This document shows, piece after piece, positions 15,902-27,659 of a DNA stretch of 64,000 nt (position 1 is its first letter; every line of letters begins with the position of its first letter). Source of the stretch: Levilactobacillus namurensis (GTDB taxonomy: Bacteria > Bacillota > Bacilli > Lactobacillales > Lactobacillaceae); assembly GCF_032197885.1 (NCBI RefSeq), contig NZ_CP134159.1, forward strand, positions 930,001 through 994,000, read 5' to 3'. Made by a program: the position numbers and the translations under genes. The notes beneath the pieces were generated by a model. That model was not told where the DNA came from and searched no databases. It saw nothing but the letters and a program-made list of their open reading frames with translations.

Positions 15902-15975
15902 CGGGAAGTAGCTCAGCTTGGTAGAGCACCACGTTCGGGACGTGGGGGTCGCAAGTTCAAATCTTGTCTTCCCGA
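15902..15975 (+). tRNA. tRNA-Pro (CGG)
   Basis: 74 nt: the first 29 nt and the acceptor 3' strand are identical to the preceding tRNA-Pro, but the anticodon arm is new (CACGT/ACGTG, loop TTCGGGA, anticodon CGG) and the T arm carries paired changes (CAAG/CTTG) with TTCAAAT in the loop. It folds well and looks functional. Confidence 0.94.
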
Positions 15976-16008
15976 TTTTTTAGACCTTAAACCAATATAA
16001 ACTTAAGT

Positions 16009-16056
16009 GGGTCCTGGCTTTCCATCGAATCGTTTGGAAGCCGGGACCTTTTTTGG
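16009..16056 (+). terminator. Terminator of the tRNA array
   Basis: GGTCCTGGCTTCC-like arm pairs with GGAAGCCGGGACC, followed by TTTTTT, 35 bp after the last tRNA. Confidence 0.8.
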
Positions 16057-16243
16057 TATCATGGATTACCAGAGCTTTCAGTTGCTGCTTTGAAGTCGTC
16101 CCCACTGATCGTTAGGCTGATAGGCGAGACTAGCCCCTGCAAATTAGGCGCTTTCCTATCATCTTGGCCCAAAAGAAGCTACTATATAAGTAGGGCTTTA
16201 GAAGCAAGGAGCTCGACGAACGACTGCCGGAAAGACGAATCAA

Positions 16244-16291
16244 TTGCTTTTCTACTGGAAGTTCGTATAATATTAGTCAATATTAGTCAAG
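16244..16291 (+). promoter_or_regulatory. ctsR-clpC promoter with CtsR operator
   Basis: TTGCTT (16244-16249), 16 bp, TATAAT (16266-16271). Directly downstream AGTCAAT-ATT-AGTCAAG (16275-16291) is a tandem heptad repeat with 10-bp period, matching the CtsR box RGTCAAA-NAN-RGTCAAA at most positions. It covers the start of transcription, so CtsR should repress this operon. The stretch 16057-16243 shows nothing else. Confidence 0.8.
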
Positions 16292-16316
16292 AAAACTGCG
16301 CAAAGGGGTGACGATA

Positions 16317-16784
16317 ATGGAGAATCAAAATATTTCGGATATTATTGAAGCTTACCTCAAGCAGATCCTGGCTGATTCCCAGGAGGTTGAGATTCGGCGC
16401 TCAGAAATTGCGAACCAATTTAACGTTGTTCCCTCCCAGATCAACTACGTGATTAAGACGCGTTTTACGATCCAGGACGGGTACGTGGTACGTAGTAAAC
16501 GGGGCGGCGGTGGCTACATTCGAATCGAGAAGGTTAAATTACTGGATAATCTAGACTTCATTGATTCACTAGTGACGGCCGTGGGTGATCAGATTACGCG
16601 CCATGACGGGTTAGCAATTGTCCGGAGCTTGTTTGAAGCGGGCTCAATCAATCGGCGAGAGGCCAACATTATGTTGGCGGCGATTGATAAAAGTGCTATT
16701 AATACCGGGAGCCGCGAGGTGGATGAACGCATCCGTGCGCGGGTATTAATCTCAATCCTCGACCACCTACGTTACGAGAGTTAA
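16317..16784 (+). CDS. ctsR: CtsR, class III stress repressor
   Basis: 155 residues from ATG 16317; GTG 16308 is rejected because AAAGGGG sits directly against it. The N-terminal winged helix has IRRSEIANQFNVVPSQINYVIKTRF and the wing with the Gly-rich SKRGGGGYIRI, whose glycines act as the heat sensor in the family. The C-terminal four-helix part (about 80-155) is present. It represses clp genes under normal conditions. clpC follows 17 bp later; the mcsA and mcsB genes found in Bacillus operons are absent, as usual in lactobacilli. Confidence 0.95.
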   Translation: MENQNISDIIEAYLKQILADSQEVEIRRSEIANQFNVVPSQINYVIKTRFTIQDGYVVRSKRGGGGYIRIEKVKLLDNLDFIDSLVTAVGDQITRHDGLAIVRSLFEAGSINRREANIMLAAIDKSAINTGSREVDERIRARVLISILDHLRYES

Positions 16785-16801
16785 GAAAGTGAGGAGTTGC
16801 A

Positions 16802-19288
16802 ATGGATAACCTATTTACACCCAGTGCTAAGAGCGTACTCGTTCTCGCACAGGAACAGGCCAAGTATTTTAAGCATCAGGCGGTGGGTACTGAACACCTG
16901 CTGCTAGCCCTCACCATTGAAAAGAACGGGATCGCCAACAAGGTCTTACAGCAGTTTTCAGTGACGGACGACGATGTTCGTGAAGAAATTGAACGCTTTA
17001 CGGGGTATGGCACCTTAGCCAGCACGGACCAAGACAGTTACTTACCTTATTCGCCCAAGGCCAAGGCCATGCTAGCGATGGCTGGAGACGAAGCCAAGCG
17101 CTTGGGTGCTACTAAGATTGGGACGGAACACTTGTTGTTAGCCCTGTTGAGTGACGAGACGATTCTGTCATCCCGGATTTTAAAGAACTTAAACGTTGAT
17201 TTGACCAGTGCCCGCAAAGTCGTTTTGCGGAAGCTAGGGATTGCCGATACGCCTAAGCGGCGGAATGATAGCCGTTCTCGGCGGGCGGCCGCTCAAGGCG
17301 GAACGCCGACCTTGGATTCCTTAGCCCGGGACTTGACCCAGGCTGCTAAGGAAGGCCGGATGGATCCCACAGTCGGACGCGATAAGGAAGTTAAGCGGGT
17401 CATCCAGATCCTGAGTCGCCGGACCAAGAACAACCCCGTTTTGATTGGGGAACCTGGTGTCGGGAAAACGGCGATCGCCGAGGGCTTGGCCCAACGGATC
17501 GTTGCGGGAGACGTGCCGGAAGATATGCAGCAGAAGCGGCTGATGATGCTCGATATGGGGTCATTAGTTGCCGGGACCAAGTACCGTGGTGAATTCGAAG
17601 ATCGCCTGAAAAAGGTGATTGAAGAAATCTATAACGATGGTCACGTCATCCTCTTCATCGATGAATTGCACACCTTGATTGGGGCTGGTGGTGCCGAAGG
17701 GGCCATTGATGCCTCGAACATCCTGAAACCAGCTTTGGCTCGGGGTGAGCTGCAAACAATCGGGGCGACGACGTTAGACGAATATCAGAAGTATATTGAA
17801 TCTGACGCAGCGTTGGAACGGCGGTTTGCAACGGTCCAAGTTAACGAACCAACGTCAGCTGAAGCCTTACAGATCTTGAAGGGCTTACGACCACGGTATC
17901 AGGACCACCATCACGTGAACATCACGGATGAGGCCTTGGACCAAGCCGTGAAGTTGTCCGTACGTTACATTAGCGACCGATTCCTGCCTGATAAGGCCAT
18001 CGACTTGATGGACGAAGCGGCGGCTAAGGTCCGCATTGACCAGATGGATAAGCCAACGACGGCGTCGAAACAAGCGGCGGAGTTGACCCAACTGGCGAGT
18101 GATAAAGACACGGCAATCGAACAACAAGACTTTGAGAAGGCCGCCCAGTTGCGGACGCAAGAGATCGCATTACGTGAGAAAATTGCGGCTAGAGAAGCCA
18201 AGGCGGCGACGCAACCAGATGAGCCTAAGCATTATACCCTGAATGTAACGGGGGAAGATGTGGCGCAGGTCGTCGCTGAATGGACCGGTGTGCCGTTGAC
18301 GCAACTCAAGCAGACCGATGCTGACCGGTTGGTCAACTTGGAAAAGATTTTACACCAGCGGGTCATTGGTCAGGATGAAGCCGTTTCGGCGGTGGCACGA
18401 GCAATTCGGCGTGCCCGTTCCGGTTTGAAGGATCCGAACCGGCCGATTGGGTCGTTTATGTTCTTAGGTCCGACCGGGGTCGGGAAGACGGAACTGGCCA
18501 AGGCGTTAGCCGCAGCGATGTTTGGTTCCGAAGACAACATGATCCGGGTCGACATGAGTGAGTACATGGAAAAGTATTCAACCAGTCGTTTGATCGGATC
18601 GGCGCCAGGCTACGTGGGCTACGACGAAGGCGGACAGTTAACGGAAAAGGTACGGCAGAAGCCATACTCCGTGGTCCTGTTCGATGAAGTCGAAAAGGCC
18701 CACCCAGATGTCTTCAACCTCCTGTTGCAGGTCTTAGACGACGGGTACCTGACCGACTCCAAGGGGCGGCGGATTGATTTCCGGAACACGATTTTGATTA
18801 TGACGTCGAACTTGGGGGCTACCAAGCTACGGGATGAGAAGACCGTTGGGTTCGGGGCTACCGACATGGCCGATAATTACCACGCGATGGCGGATACCAT
18901 TCGGCAGACGTTAAAGCAATCCTTCCGACCAGAATTCTTGAACCGGATCGACGAAACGGTGATCTTCCACGCCTTGAAGAAGCCGGAACTGCATCAAATC
19001 GTCAAGTTGATGGCTCAGAAGATCGTGCAGCGGGTCGCGGAACAAGACATCAAGTTGAAGTTCACACCGGCGGCTATCGATGCCATCGCTAAGGATGGGT
19101 ATGACCCAGAGTATGGAGCCCGGCCATTGCGGCGTGCGCTCCAGACCCAGGTCGAAGATCAATTGAGTGAGTCGCTCCTATCGGGGGACATTAAGACCAA
19201 TGATCAAGTGACCATTGGGGCCACCCGGGGAAAGATCACGGTCAACGTAAAGCCGACCGCGACTCCTAAACCAGTGACGAACCACTAA
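16802..19288 (+). CDS. clpC: ClpC, ATP-dependent Clp protease ATPase subunit
   Basis: 828 residues, the usual ClpC size. Two N-terminal Clp repeats (about 1-145: [25 protein letters not shown]), first AAA+ module with Walker A GEPGVGKT and Walker [11 protein letters not shown], a UVR-type middle region ([18 protein letters not shown]), second AAA+ with GPTGVGKT and [16 protein letters not shown], and a C-terminal D2-small domain. It unfolds proteins and feeds them to ClpP, probably with adaptor proteins. It is the second gene of the CtsR-controlled operon. Confidence 0.97.
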   Translation: MDNLFTPSAKSVLVLAQEQAKYFKHQAVGTEHLLLALTIEKNGIANKVLQQFSVTDDDVREEIERFTGYGTLASTDQDSYLPYSPKAKAMLAMAGDEAKRLGATKIGTEHLLLALLSDETILSSRILKNLNVDLTSARKVVLRKLGIADTPKRRNDSRSRRAAAQGGTPTLDSLARDLTQAAKEGRMDPTVGRDKEVKRVIQILSRRTKNNPVLIGEPGVGKTAIAEGLAQRIVAGDVPEDMQQKRLMMLDMGSLVAGTKYRGEFEDRLKKVIEEIYNDGHVILFIDELHTLIGAGGAEGAIDASNILKPALARGELQTIGATTLDEYQKYIESDAALERRFATVQVNEPTSAEALQILKGLRPRYQDHHHVNITDEALDQAVKLSVRYISDRFLPDKAIDLMDEAAAKVRIDQMDKPTTASKQAAELTQLASDKDTAIEQQDFEKAAQLRTQEIALREKIAAREAKAATQPDEPKHYTLNVTGEDVAQVVAEWTGVPLTQLKQTDADRLVNLEKILHQRVIGQDEAVSAVARAIRRARSGLKDPNRPIGSFMFLGPTGVGKTELAKALAAAMFGSEDNMIRVDMSEYMEKYSTSRLIGSAPGYVGYDEGGQLTEKVRQKPYSVVLFDEVEKAHPDVFNLLLQVLDDGYLTDSKGRRIDFRNTILIMTSNLGATKLRDEKTVGFGATDMADNYHAMADTIRQTLKQSFRPEFLNRIDETVIFHALKKPELHQIVKLMAQKIVQRVAEQDIKLKFTPAAIDAIAKDGYDPEYGARPLRRALQTQVEDQLSESLLSGDIKTNDQVTIGATRGKITVNVKPTATPKPVTNH

Positions 19289-19312
19289 ACGGTTAATAGC
19301 GGTATAGAGAAC

Positions 19313-19357
19313 ACCACGCGTCAATCTCGAGTTAGCGGGATTGGCGCGTGGTTTTGC
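19313..19357 (+). terminator. Terminator after clpC
   Basis: ACCACGCGTCAATC pairs with GATTGGCGCGTGGT and is followed by TTTT. Confidence 0.75.
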
Positions 19358-19358
19358 G

Positions 19359-19387
19359 TTGAGAGGGGTCCTAAACTGTGGTACACT
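19359..19387 (+). promoter_or_regulatory. Promoter of the TetR gene
   Basis: TTGAGA (19359-19364), 17 bp, TACACT (19382-19387). Confidence 0.55.
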
Positions 19388-19421
19388 AGCAACAGTTTTC
19401 ATAGGAAAGGACTCAAACAGG

Positions 19422-20027
19422 ATGAAGAGAAAAGAGCAGCTGACCCAGACCCATACGGCGATTCTTGCGGCAGCCCGGCAACAGTTCTTGACGTTGGGGT
19501 ATCAAGCGACCTCAACGCGTGAGATCGCACGTCAGGTGGGCATCACGCAACCCGCTTTGTACCATCATTTTAGTGATAAGGAAGCCATTTTCTTGGCCGT
19601 AGTAGCGGAAGTTGGTGCCGAAGCCCAGCAGGGAATCGATCAGGTGACTGCTCAGGTCAAGGCCGGTGAACAGACTGATCCGGTCGAAGCACTGGCGGCT
19701 GTAACGGAAGTCCTGCTGACGGTGCATCCACGAGACGTCTTCACGGTCCTCCACGGGAGCTTCCGGTTCTTGCAACCGGATAACCGGCACCAACTTGGTG
19801 GCCTGTTTATGACCGATTATATGCGGCCCTTAGCAGCGTTCTTTGACCAGGGATTGGTGACCCTGCGACCAGAACTGGATGCTCAAGAGGCAGCGTCGTT
19901 TTATTTGACCAGTTTGAGTCCGTTGTTTAACAACTTTCACCACGTTGGCCCGGCAGAAGCTTCGCAACATCAACAAGTCGTGACGCTCTTGCAGTTAATT
20001 TTGTACGGAATTGCGGTTAAAAAGTAA
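19422..20027 (+). CDS. TetR/AcrR-family transcriptional regulator
   Basis: 201 residues from ATG 19422 (MKRKEQLTQTHTAILAAA). The helix-turn-helix is in the first 50 residues: GYQATSTREIARQVGITQPALYHHFSDKEAIF in pieces, a textbook TetR signature. The C-terminal ligand domain is unlike any named regulator I can place. The frame is open upstream to 19341 but that part overlaps the clpC terminator and the promoter. It is monocistronic between clpC and rpoB, so its target and ligand are unknown. Confidence 0.87.
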   Translation: MKRKEQLTQTHTAILAAARQQFLTLGYQATSTREIARQVGITQPALYHHFSDKEAIFLAVVAEVGAEAQQGIDQVTAQVKAGEQTDPVEALAAVTEVLLTVHPRDVFTVLHGSFRFLQPDNRHQLGGLFMTDYMRPLAAFFDQGLVTLRPELDAQEAASFYLTSLSPLFNNFHHVGPAEASQHQQVVTLLQLILYGIAVKK

Positions 20028-20037
20028 GCGTTAGTCA

Positions 20038-20066
20038 TTGACAAGTCGAGTCATTTTTAGTACTAT
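20038..20066 (+). promoter_or_regulatory. rpoBC promoter
   Basis: TTGACA (20038-20043), 17 bp, TACTAT (20061-20066), 11 bp after the TetR stop. It leaves a leader of about 190 nt before rpoB. Confidence 0.72.
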
Positions 20067-20138
20067 ATCATTTGTATGCAACTGTGAACTGAAATTGGTT
20101 GAGCCAATCTATTGTCCGGCATCATCCATTATAAGAAG

Positions 20139-20175
20139 CCAAAAGCAAATAATGATTTGTTTTTGGATTTTTTTT
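20139..20175 (+). terminator. Terminator-like hairpin in the rpoB leader
   Basis: CCAAAAGCAAAT pairs with ATTTGTTTTTGG around AATG and is followed by eight T. It lies between the rpoB promoter and rpoB, so it may attenuate rpoBC transcription, or simply end tetR read-through. Confidence 0.6.
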
Positions 20176-20262
20176 GCCAAAAAACCAAGTAAAAAATCAT
20201 TTGTAATCAAAATGTAATATTTGGTTAGGCCAGTCACAGAATAAATAGGAGAGGTGAACAAC

Positions 20263-23200
20263 TTGGCAGGACACTTAGTGAAATACGGGAAACACCGTAC
20301 ACGTCGTAGCTATTCACGGATCAAGGAAGTTCTAGACTTACCGAACTTGATCGAGATTCAAACCAATTCCTATAATTGGTTCCTCGATGAAGGGTTACGT
20401 GATATGTTCGATGACATCATGCCAATCGAGGATTTTCAAGGAAACCTTTCGTTAGAGTTTGTTGATTATCAATTATTAGAACCTAAATATACGGTGGATG
20501 AAGCGCGGGAACATGACGCCAACTATTCAGCACCGCTACACGTCACATTACGTCTAACGAACCACGAAACAGGCGAAATCAAGTCACAAGATGTCTTCTT
20601 CGGCGACTTCCCATTAATGACGCACCAAGGTACGTTCATTATTAATGGGGCGGAACGGGTAATTGTTTCCCAATTAGTTCGTTCGCCAGGGGTTTACTTC
20701 AATGAAGATACCGATAAGAATGGCCGGACCATTTTTGGTGCAACGGTCATTCCTAACCGGGGTGCTTGGTTGGAATTTGAAACCGACGCGAAGAACATTT
20801 CCTACGTGCGGATTGACCGGACGCGGAAGATTCCAATGACCGAATTGGTTCGGGCCTTAGGGTTCGGTTCTGATGATGAGATCTTGGACATCTTAGGAGA
20901 CAACGAAAGCCTGATGGCGACGTTGGAAAAGGATATCCACAAGAATACTGACGACTCACGGGTCGAAGAATCCTTGAAGGACATCTACGAACGGTTGCGT
21001 CCAGGTGAACCTAAGACGGCAGACTCTTCACGGAGCTTACTGACGGCACGGTTCTTTGACCCTAAGCGTTACGACATGGCTCCGGTTGGTCGTTATAAGA
21101 CCAACAAGAAGCTGAGCTTAAAGACGCGTTTATTAGGTCTGACCTTAGCGGAAACGTTAGCTGACCCTGACACGGGTGAAGTGATCGTTCAAAAGGGGAC
21201 CACGGTCGACAAGGATGTCATGAAGAACTTGGCACCTTACCTGGACCGCGACGACTTTAAGATGGTAACTTTCCAACCATCTGATGAAGCGGTCGTTACG
21301 GAACCACTGAAATTACAAATCATTAAGGTTCAATCACCAGATGATCCTGAACAAGAAGTTCCGGTTATCGGGAACGGCAATATCGATTTGAAGTTGAAGC
21401 ACATTCGTCCAGCAGATATCATTGCTTCGATGAACTACTTCTTCGACCTACAGATTGGCATTGGGACCACGGATGACATTGACCACTTGGGTAACCGGCG
21501 GATTCGTTCCGTGGGTGAACTCCTGCAAAACCAATTCCGAATCGGGTTATCCCGGATGGAACGGGTCGTTCGGGAACGGATGTCGATTCAAGATGCTGCG
21601 ACGGTAACGCCACAACAATTGATCAACATTCGGCCAGTGGTCGCTTCAATCAAGGAATTCTTTGGGTCCTCACAACTGTCTCAATTCATGGACCAAACCA
21701 ACCCATTGGGTGAATTGACGCATAAGCGTCGTTTGTCCGCCTTGGGACCTGGTGGGTTGACGCGTGACCGGGCCGGTTATGAAGTCCGGGACGTGCACTA
21801 CACCCACTACGGTCGGATGTGCCCAATTGAAACGCCTGAAGGTCCTAACATCGGGCTGATCAACAGTCTGTCCAGTTATGCGCGGGTCAACAAGTACGGG
21901 TTCATCGAAACGCCATACCGGCGGGTCTCATGGGACACGCACAAGGTTACCGACAAGATCGATTACCTGACGGCTGACGAAGAAGATAACTACGTGGTGG
22001 CTCAAGCCAACACGCCGCTGAACGACGATGGCTCCTTCGCAACGGACACGATTATGGCCCGTGCGAAGTCTGAAAACATCGAAACGTCAGCGGAACGCAT
22101 CGACTACATGGACGTTTCGCCTAAGCAAGTTGTTGCGGTGGCGACGGCATGTATTCCTTTCTTGGAAAACGATGACTCCAACCGGGCGCTGATGGGGGCC
22201 AACATGCAACGGCAAGCTGTGCCATTGCTGAACCCACACGCACCATTGATTGGGACTGGGATTGAATACAAGGCTGCCCATGACTCTGGGGTCGCTTTGA
22301 TCAGTCAACATGACGGGACTGTCGAATACGTCGATGCGCGTGAGATTCGCGTTCGGCGGGACGACGGTGCCCTGGACACTTACAAGTTAATGAAGTTCCG
22401 CCGGTCTAACGGTGGGAAGAACTACAACCAACGGCCAATCGTTAAAGTCGGCGACAAAGTTGACAACGATGAGGTCTTAGCTGATGGTCCTTCCATGGAA
22501 AATGGGGAATTAGCCTTAGGGCAAAACCCATTAGTCGCCTTCATGACTTGGCAAGGGTACAACTTCGAAGATGCCATCGCCATCAACGAACGGTTGGTTC
22601 GCGATGATGTCTACACGTCAATTCATATTGAAGAATACGAATCCGAAGCCCGAGACACTAAGCTTGGACCGGAAGAAATGACGCGTGAAATTCCTAACGT
22701 TGGTGAAGACGCCTTGAAGAACTTGGACGAAGACGGGATTATCCGGGTCGGTGCCGAAGTTCAAGACGGCGACATCTTAGTTGGAAAGGTAACGCCTAAG
22801 GGTGTTACGGAACTTTCAGCCGAAGAACGGCTGTTACACGCCATCTTTGGTGAAAAAGCGCGTGAAGTTCGGGATACGTCCTTAAAGGTTCCCCACGGTG
22901 GTGGCGGGATCATCCAAGACGTTAAGATCTTCACCCGTGAAAACGGTGATGAATTATCACCAGGTGTCAACATGATGGTTCGGGTCTACATCGCGCAAAA
23001 GCGGAAGATCCAAGTTGGGGACAAGATGTCCGGTCGTCATGGGAACAAAGGGACGGTTTCCGTCGTGATTCCTGAAGAAGACATGCCGTACATGCCAGAT
23101 GGCACCCCAATTGATATCATGTTGAGTCCAATGGGTGTGCCATCCCGGATGAACATCGGGCAAGTGCTCGAACTCCACTTGGGGATGGCCGCACGGAAGT

Positions 23201-23886
23201 TAGGCATTCACATGGCAACGCCAGTCTTCGATGGGGCCCAAGATTCTGATATCTGGGACGCCGTTAAGGAAGCTGGGATGGCCTCTGATGCCAAGACGGT
23301 CTTATACGATGGCCGGACCGGTGAACCGTTTGATAAGCGGGTCGCTGTGGGTGTCATGAACTACTTGAAGTTGGCCCACATGGTCGACGACAAGATGCAC
23401 GCCCGTTCCATTGGACCTTACTCCTTAGTTACGCAACAACCACTTGGTGGGAAAGCGCAATTTGGGGGCCAACGGTTTGGTGAAATGGAAGTTTGGGCCT
23501 TGGAAGCTTATGGGGCTGCTTACACGTTGCAAGAAATCTTAACGTACAAGTCCGATGATGTTGTTGGACGGGTTAAGACGTACGAAGCTATCGTGAAGGG
23601 CGATCCAATTCCAAAGCCTGGTGTTCCTGAATCCTTCCGTGTGTTGGTCAAGGAATTACAATCCTTAGGACTGGACATGAAGGTCTTGAACGGTAATAAC
23701 GAAGAAATCGAATTACGTGACATGGATGATGACGACGATGACGTGGTCAACGTTGATGCGTTGAGCAAGTATGCGCAACAGCAAGAAGAACAACGGAAGG
23801 CCCAAGCACAGGCAACTGATGCGAAGGATTCTAAGACTGCGCCGACTGCCAGTCACAATGAAAGTCAACCGAATACGCAAGATTAA
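20263..23886 (+). CDS. rpoB: RNA polymerase beta subunit
   Basis: About 1207 residues from TTG 20263 (AGGAGAGGTG ends 8 nt before it), giving the family opening [18 protein letters not shown]; the GTG at 20254 overlaps the ribosome site and is rejected. The rifampicin region reads [20 protein letters not shown] then [11 protein letters not shown], with no known resistance change visible. The C-terminus ends in an acidic and Gln/Ala-rich tail ([11 protein letters not shown], then [12 protein letters not shown]) usual for lactobacilli. It forms half of the polymerase active cleft and is co-transcribed with rpoC 21 bp downstream. Confidence 0.97.
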   Translation: MAGHLVKYGKHRTRRSYSRIKEVLDLPNLIEIQTNSYNWFLDEGLRDMFDDIMPIEDFQGNLSLEFVDYQLLEPKYTVDEAREHDANYSAPLHVTLRLTNHETGEIKSQDVFFGDFPLMTHQGTFIINGAERVIVSQLVRSPGVYFNEDTDKNGRTIFGATVIPNRGAWLEFETDAKNISYVRIDRTRKIPMTELVRALGFGSDDEILDILGDNESLMATLEKDIHKNTDDSRVEESLKDIYERLRPGEPKTADSSRSLLTARFFDPKRYDMAPVGRYKTNKKLSLKTRLLGLTLAETLADPDTGEVIVQKGTTVDKDVMKNLAPYLDRDDFKMVTFQPSDEAVVTEPLKLQIIKVQSPDDPEQEVPVIGNGNIDLKLKHIRPADIIASMNYFFDLQIGIGTTDDIDHLGNRRIRSVGELLQNQFRIGLSRMERVVRERMSIQDAATVTPQQLINIRPVVASIKEFFGSSQLSQFMDQTNPLGELTHKRRLSALGPGGLTRDRAGYEVRDVHYTHYGRMCPIETPEGPNIGLINSLSSYARVNKYGFIETPYRRVSWDTHKVTDKIDYLTADEEDNYVVAQANTPLNDDGSFATDTIMARAKSENIETSAERIDYMDVSPKQVVAVATACIPFLENDDSNRALMGANMQRQAVPLLNPHAPLIGTGIEYKAAHDSGVALISQHDGTVEYVDAREIRVRRDDGALDTYKLMKFRRSNGGKNYNQRPIVKVGDKVDNDEVLADGPSMENGELALGQNPLVAFMTWQGYNFEDAIAINERLVRDDVYTSIHIEEYESEARDTKLGPEEMTREIPNVGEDALKNLDEDGIIRVGAEVQDGDILVGKVTPKGVTELSAEERLLHAIFGEKAREVRDTSLKVPHGGGGIIQDVKIFTRENGDELSPGVNMMVRVYIAQKRKIQVGDKMSGRHGNKGTVSVVIPEEDMPYMPDGTPIDIMLSPMGVPSRMNIGQVLELHLGMAARKLGIHMATPVFDGAQDSDIWDAVKEAGMASDAKTVLYDGRTGEPFDKRVAVGVMNYLKLAHMVDDKMHARSIGPYSLVTQQPLGGKAQFGGQRFGEMEVWALEAYGAAYTLQEILTYKSDDVVGRVKTYEAIVKGDPIPKPGVPESFRVLVKELQSLGLDMKVLNGNNEEIELRDMDDDDDDVVNVDALSKYAQQQEEQRKAQAQATDAKDSKTAPTASHNESQPNTQD

Positions 23887-23907
23887 TTCATAAGGGAGGT
23901 CGCTTCT

Positions 23908-26900
23908 TTGGTCGATGTCAATAAGTTCGAAAGTATGCAAATCGGACTCGCCTCACCAGACAAGATCCGCAGCTGGTCTTACGGTGAAGTTAAAAAGCCA
24001 GAAACCATCAACTACCGGACGTTGAAGCCGGAAAAAGACGGTTTATTCGACGAACGCATCTTCGGTCCTACCAAGGACTGGGAATGTGCTTGTGGGAAGT
24101 ACAAACGGATCCGTTACAAGGGTGTCGTTTGTGACCGTTGTGGGGTTGAAGTTACCCGTTCGAAGGTCCGCCGTGAGCGGATGGGCCACATCGAACTGGC
24201 TGCCCCAGTTACCCACATCTGGTACTTCAAGGGGATTCCAAGTCGGATGGGCTTGGTCCTCGACATGAGTCCACGGGCGTTGGAAGAAATCATTTACTTT
24301 GCTTCCTACGTTGTCTTGGACCCAGGTGATACCGCGCTGGAACGTAAGCAATTACTGTCCGAACGGGATTACCGGGACAAGGTTGCCGAATACGGCTCCA
24401 AGGCCTTCAAGGCTGAAATGGGTGCCGAAGCTATCAAGAAATTGTTGATGGCGGTTGATTTGGATAAGGAAGTTAAGGAATTAAAGGAAGAGCTGAAGGA
24501 AGCCACTGGTCAAAAGCGGACGCGTGCCGTTCGGCGTTTGGACATCTTGGAAGCCTTCGTCACATCGGGTAACCGTCCGGAATGGATGGTCATGGATGCG
24601 ATTCCGGTTATTCCACCTGACTTGCGGCCGATGGTCCAGTTGGAAGGGGGACGTTTTGCAACGTCCGACTTAAACGACCTGTATCGGCGGGTCATCAACC
24701 GGAACAGCCGGCTCAAGCGATTGCTTGATTTAAATGCACCTGGTATCATCGTGCAAAACGAAAAGCGGATGCTCCAAGAAGCCGTTGATGCGTTGATCGA
24801 TAATGGGCGGCGGGGTCGTCCAGTGGCTGGTCCTGGTAACCGGCCACTGAAGTCCCTGTCACACATGCTGAAAGGTAAGCAAGGACGGTTCCGTCAAAAC
24901 TTACTGGGTAAGCGGGTTGACTACTCTGGACGTTCCGTTATCGATGTTGGTCCATCGTTGAAGTTCAACCAGATGGGTCTGCCAGTTCCAATGGCACTGG
25001 AATTATTCCGGCCATTCATTATGAAGGAATTGGTTGCTCGAGGATTGGCTTCTAACATCAAGAACGCTAAGCGCCAAATCGACCGTGAGGAAGATGACGT
25101 GTTTAACGTCTTGGAAGATGTGATCAAGGAACACCCTGTTCTGTTGAACCGGGCACCTACGCTGCACCGTTTAGGGATTCAAGCATTTGAACCCGTATTG
25201 GTTAGTGGGAAAGCCATGCGGCTGCACCCACTGGCATGTGAAGCGTACAACGCCGATTTCGATGGGGACCAAATGGCCATCCACGTGCCGTTATCCGATG
25301 AAGCCCAAGCTGAAGCACGGTTGCTGATGCTGGCGGCTCACCATATCTTGGCACCTGCTTCTGGGAAACCAGTTGTTGCGCCTTCTCAAGATATGGTTAT
25401 CGGGAACTACTACCTGACGATGGAAGAAGCCGGTCGTGAAGGTGAAGGCATGATCTTCACTGATTTGAACGAAGCGACGCTGGCTTACCGGAATGGGTTA
25501 GTTCACTGGCACACGCGGGTTGGGGTCCAAGTAGCCTCAATGCCGGACAAGCCATTTACCGACGAACAACGGCACAAGATCATGGTGACCACGGTCGGGA
25601 AGTTGATCTTTAACAACATCCTGCCGAAGTCGTTCCCATACTTGAACGAACCAACGAACACGAACTTGAACGGCTACGTGCCGGACAAGTACTTCCTGGA
25701 ACCAGGGGAAGACATTCATGACTACCTACAAAATGCTGACTTGATTGGGCCGTTCAAGAAGGGCTTCTTGAGTGACATTATTGCGGCAGTCTACCAACAA
25801 TACAAAGTGACGGCAACGTCTAAGTTGTTGGACCGGATCAAGGACTTAGGGTATGACGAATCCACCAAGTCTGGGTTAACGGTCGGAATTTCCGACGTGA
25901 CCGACTTGAAGGAAAAGCCAGTGATCATCGACGAGGCCCACAAGAAGGTCAAGACGGTTACTAAGCAATTCCGGCGTGGGTTGATTACCGACCATGAACG
26001 TTACGAACGGGTCATCGGGATTTGGAACGATGCCAAGGACGACATTCAAAACGCCTTGATTCACAGTTTCGAGCAACAGAACCCTATCTTTATGATGAGT
26101 GATTCTGGTGCCCGGGGGAACATTTCTAACTTTACGCAATTAGCCGGGATGCGTGGTTTGATGGCTGCTCCTAACGGGGAAATCATGGAACTGCCAATCA
26201 CGTCGAACTTCCGTGAAGGCCTGACGGTTATGGAAATGTTCATTTCGACCCACGGTGCTCGTAAAGGGATGACCGATACGGCCCTGAAGACCGCCAACTC
26301 AGGTTACCTGACTCGGCGGCTGGTCGATGTTGCGCAAGATGTGATTATTCGTGAAAAGGACTGTGGTACTGACCGTGGTTTGAAGATTCGGGCCATCACT
26401 GATGGTAACGAAATGATCGAACCACTGTACGACCGGATTTTGGGTCGTTACACGCAAAAGTCCGTTTACGATCCTAAGACTGGCGAAGTCATTGTGCCGA
26501 AGAACCAAATGATCGTTGAAGATACCGCCCAAAAGATCGTCGATGCCGGCGTTCAAGAAGTGACGATTCGTTCAGCCTTCACTTGCAACACGGAACATGG
26601 GGTTTGTGAACATTGTTACGGCCGGAACATGGCTACTGGTGACGAAGTTGAAGTTGGGGAAGCTGTCGGAACGGTTGCCGCGCAATCTATCGGTGAACCT
26701 GGGACGCAACTGACCATGCGGAACTTCCATACCGGTGGTGTTGCCGGGAACGAAGATATCACCCAAGGGCTTCCCCGGGTTCAAGAATTATTTGAATCTC
26801 GGAACCCTAAAGGTAAAGCTGAGATTACCGAAGTTACGGGTACGGTTGAATCCATTGAGGAAAACCCTGCTGAACGGACTAAGGAAATCACCATCAAGGG

Positions 26901-27555
26901 TGAAGCAGATACGCGGAGTTACACGTTGCCAATCACGGCACGGATGCGGGTCACTGAAGGTGACTTCATTCACCGTGGGGCTGCGTTGAACTACGGGTCT
27001 GTTGATCCTAAGGAATTGCTCCGGGTTCGTGACGTGTTGTCGACGGAAACCTATATCTTAGGTGAAGTGCAACGGGTCTACCGGATGCAAGGTGTGGCCA
27101 TCAGTGATAAGCACGTGGAAATCATGGTTCGGCAGATGCTTCGTAAGGTCCGGATCATGGATCCAGGTGACACCGATGTCTTACCAGGTACCCTGATGGA
27201 TATCCAAGACTTCCGGCGCGCTAACTACCAGACGTTGATTTCTGGTGGAATTGCTGCGACCGCTCGTCCGGTAATCTTAGGGATTACCAAGGCGGCTTTG
27301 GAAACCAACAGTTTCTTATCCGCCGCTTCCTTCCAAGAAACGACTCGGGTTCTGACCGACGCGGCTATCCGCGGCAAGAACGACCCATTAGTTGGTCTGA
27401 AGGAAAATGTTATCATTGGGAAGATTATTCCTGCCGGAACTGGGATGCCAGATTACCGACAGATCAAACCCAAGGAAGTCGGCAGTGCTTCTACCGAGGG
27501 CGTTTACTCAATCAGCGATCTCGAAAAGCAAATGCAAGAAGACTCCCAAGCTTAG
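23908..27555 (+). CDS. rpoC: RNA polymerase beta' subunit
   Basis: 1215 residues. It starts at TTG 23908, 8 nt behind GGGAGG, giving [20 protein letters not shown] as in relatives. The N-terminal zinc-binding motif is [20 protein letters not shown], the catalytic Mg2+ motif [13 protein letters not shown] is intact, and the second zinc cluster is [13 protein letters not shown]. The trigger loop and bridge helix region (about 735-1000) is collinear with other Firmicutes. It is the second gene of the rpoBC operon, closed by a strong terminator. Confidence 0.97.
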   Translation: MVDVNKFESMQIGLASPDKIRSWSYGEVKKPETINYRTLKPEKDGLFDERIFGPTKDWECACGKYKRIRYKGVVCDRCGVEVTRSKVRRERMGHIELAAPVTHIWYFKGIPSRMGLVLDMSPRALEEIIYFASYVVLDPGDTALERKQLLSERDYRDKVAEYGSKAFKAEMGAEAIKKLLMAVDLDKEVKELKEELKEATGQKRTRAVRRLDILEAFVTSGNRPEWMVMDAIPVIPPDLRPMVQLEGGRFATSDLNDLYRRVINRNSRLKRLLDLNAPGIIVQNEKRMLQEAVDALIDNGRRGRPVAGPGNRPLKSLSHMLKGKQGRFRQNLLGKRVDYSGRSVIDVGPSLKFNQMGLPVPMALELFRPFIMKELVARGLASNIKNAKRQIDREEDDVFNVLEDVIKEHPVLLNRAPTLHRLGIQAFEPVLVSGKAMRLHPLACEAYNADFDGDQMAIHVPLSDEAQAEARLLMLAAHHILAPASGKPVVAPSQDMVIGNYYLTMEEAGREGEGMIFTDLNEATLAYRNGLVHWHTRVGVQVASMPDKPFTDEQRHKIMVTTVGKLIFNNILPKSFPYLNEPTNTNLNGYVPDKYFLEPGEDIHDYLQNADLIGPFKKGFLSDIIAAVYQQYKVTATSKLLDRIKDLGYDESTKSGLTVGISDVTDLKEKPVIIDEAHKKVKTVTKQFRRGLITDHERYERVIGIWNDAKDDIQNALIHSFEQQNPIFMMSDSGARGNISNFTQLAGMRGLMAAPNGEIMELPITSNFREGLTVMEMFISTHGARKGMTDTALKTANSGYLTRRLVDVAQDVIIREKDCGTDRGLKIRAITDGNEMIEPLYDRILGRYTQKSVYDPKTGEVIVPKNQMIVEDTAQKIVDAGVQEVTIRSAFTCNTEHGVCEHCYGRNMATGDEVEVGEAVGTVAAQSIGEPGTQLTMRNFHTGGVAGNEDITQGLPRVQELFESRNPKGKAEITEVTGTVESIEENPAERTKEITIKGEADTRSYTLPITARMRVTEGDFIHRGAALNYGSVDPKELLRVRDVLSTETYILGEVQRVYRMQGVAISDKHVEIMVRQMLRKVRIMDPGDTDVLPGTLMDIQDFRRANYQTLISGGIAATARPVILGITKAALETNSFLSAASFQETTRVLTDAAIRGKNDPLVGLKENVIIGKIIPAGTGMPDYRQIKPKEVGSASTEGVYSISDLEKQMQEDSQA

Positions 27556-27580
27556 TCAGGTAATACTGATGATGGCCAAA

Positions 27581-27619
27581 AAGCAGGTCCATCCTTAACG
27601 GGATGGACCTGCTTTTTTA
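27581..27619. terminator. Bidirectional terminator after rpoC
   Basis: AAGCAGGTCCATCC pairs with GGATGGACCTGCTT, with A and T runs outside, between convergent genes. Confidence 0.85.
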
Positions 27620-27659
27620 GTAGTCAGAGACTCGTGATGTGACCGAACGGGCAAGTGAC

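Noticed and set aside
16090..16311. 73-residue open frame before ctsR
   Set aside because: It overlaps the ctsR promoter and CtsR box, has no ribosome site and a composition unlike a protein.
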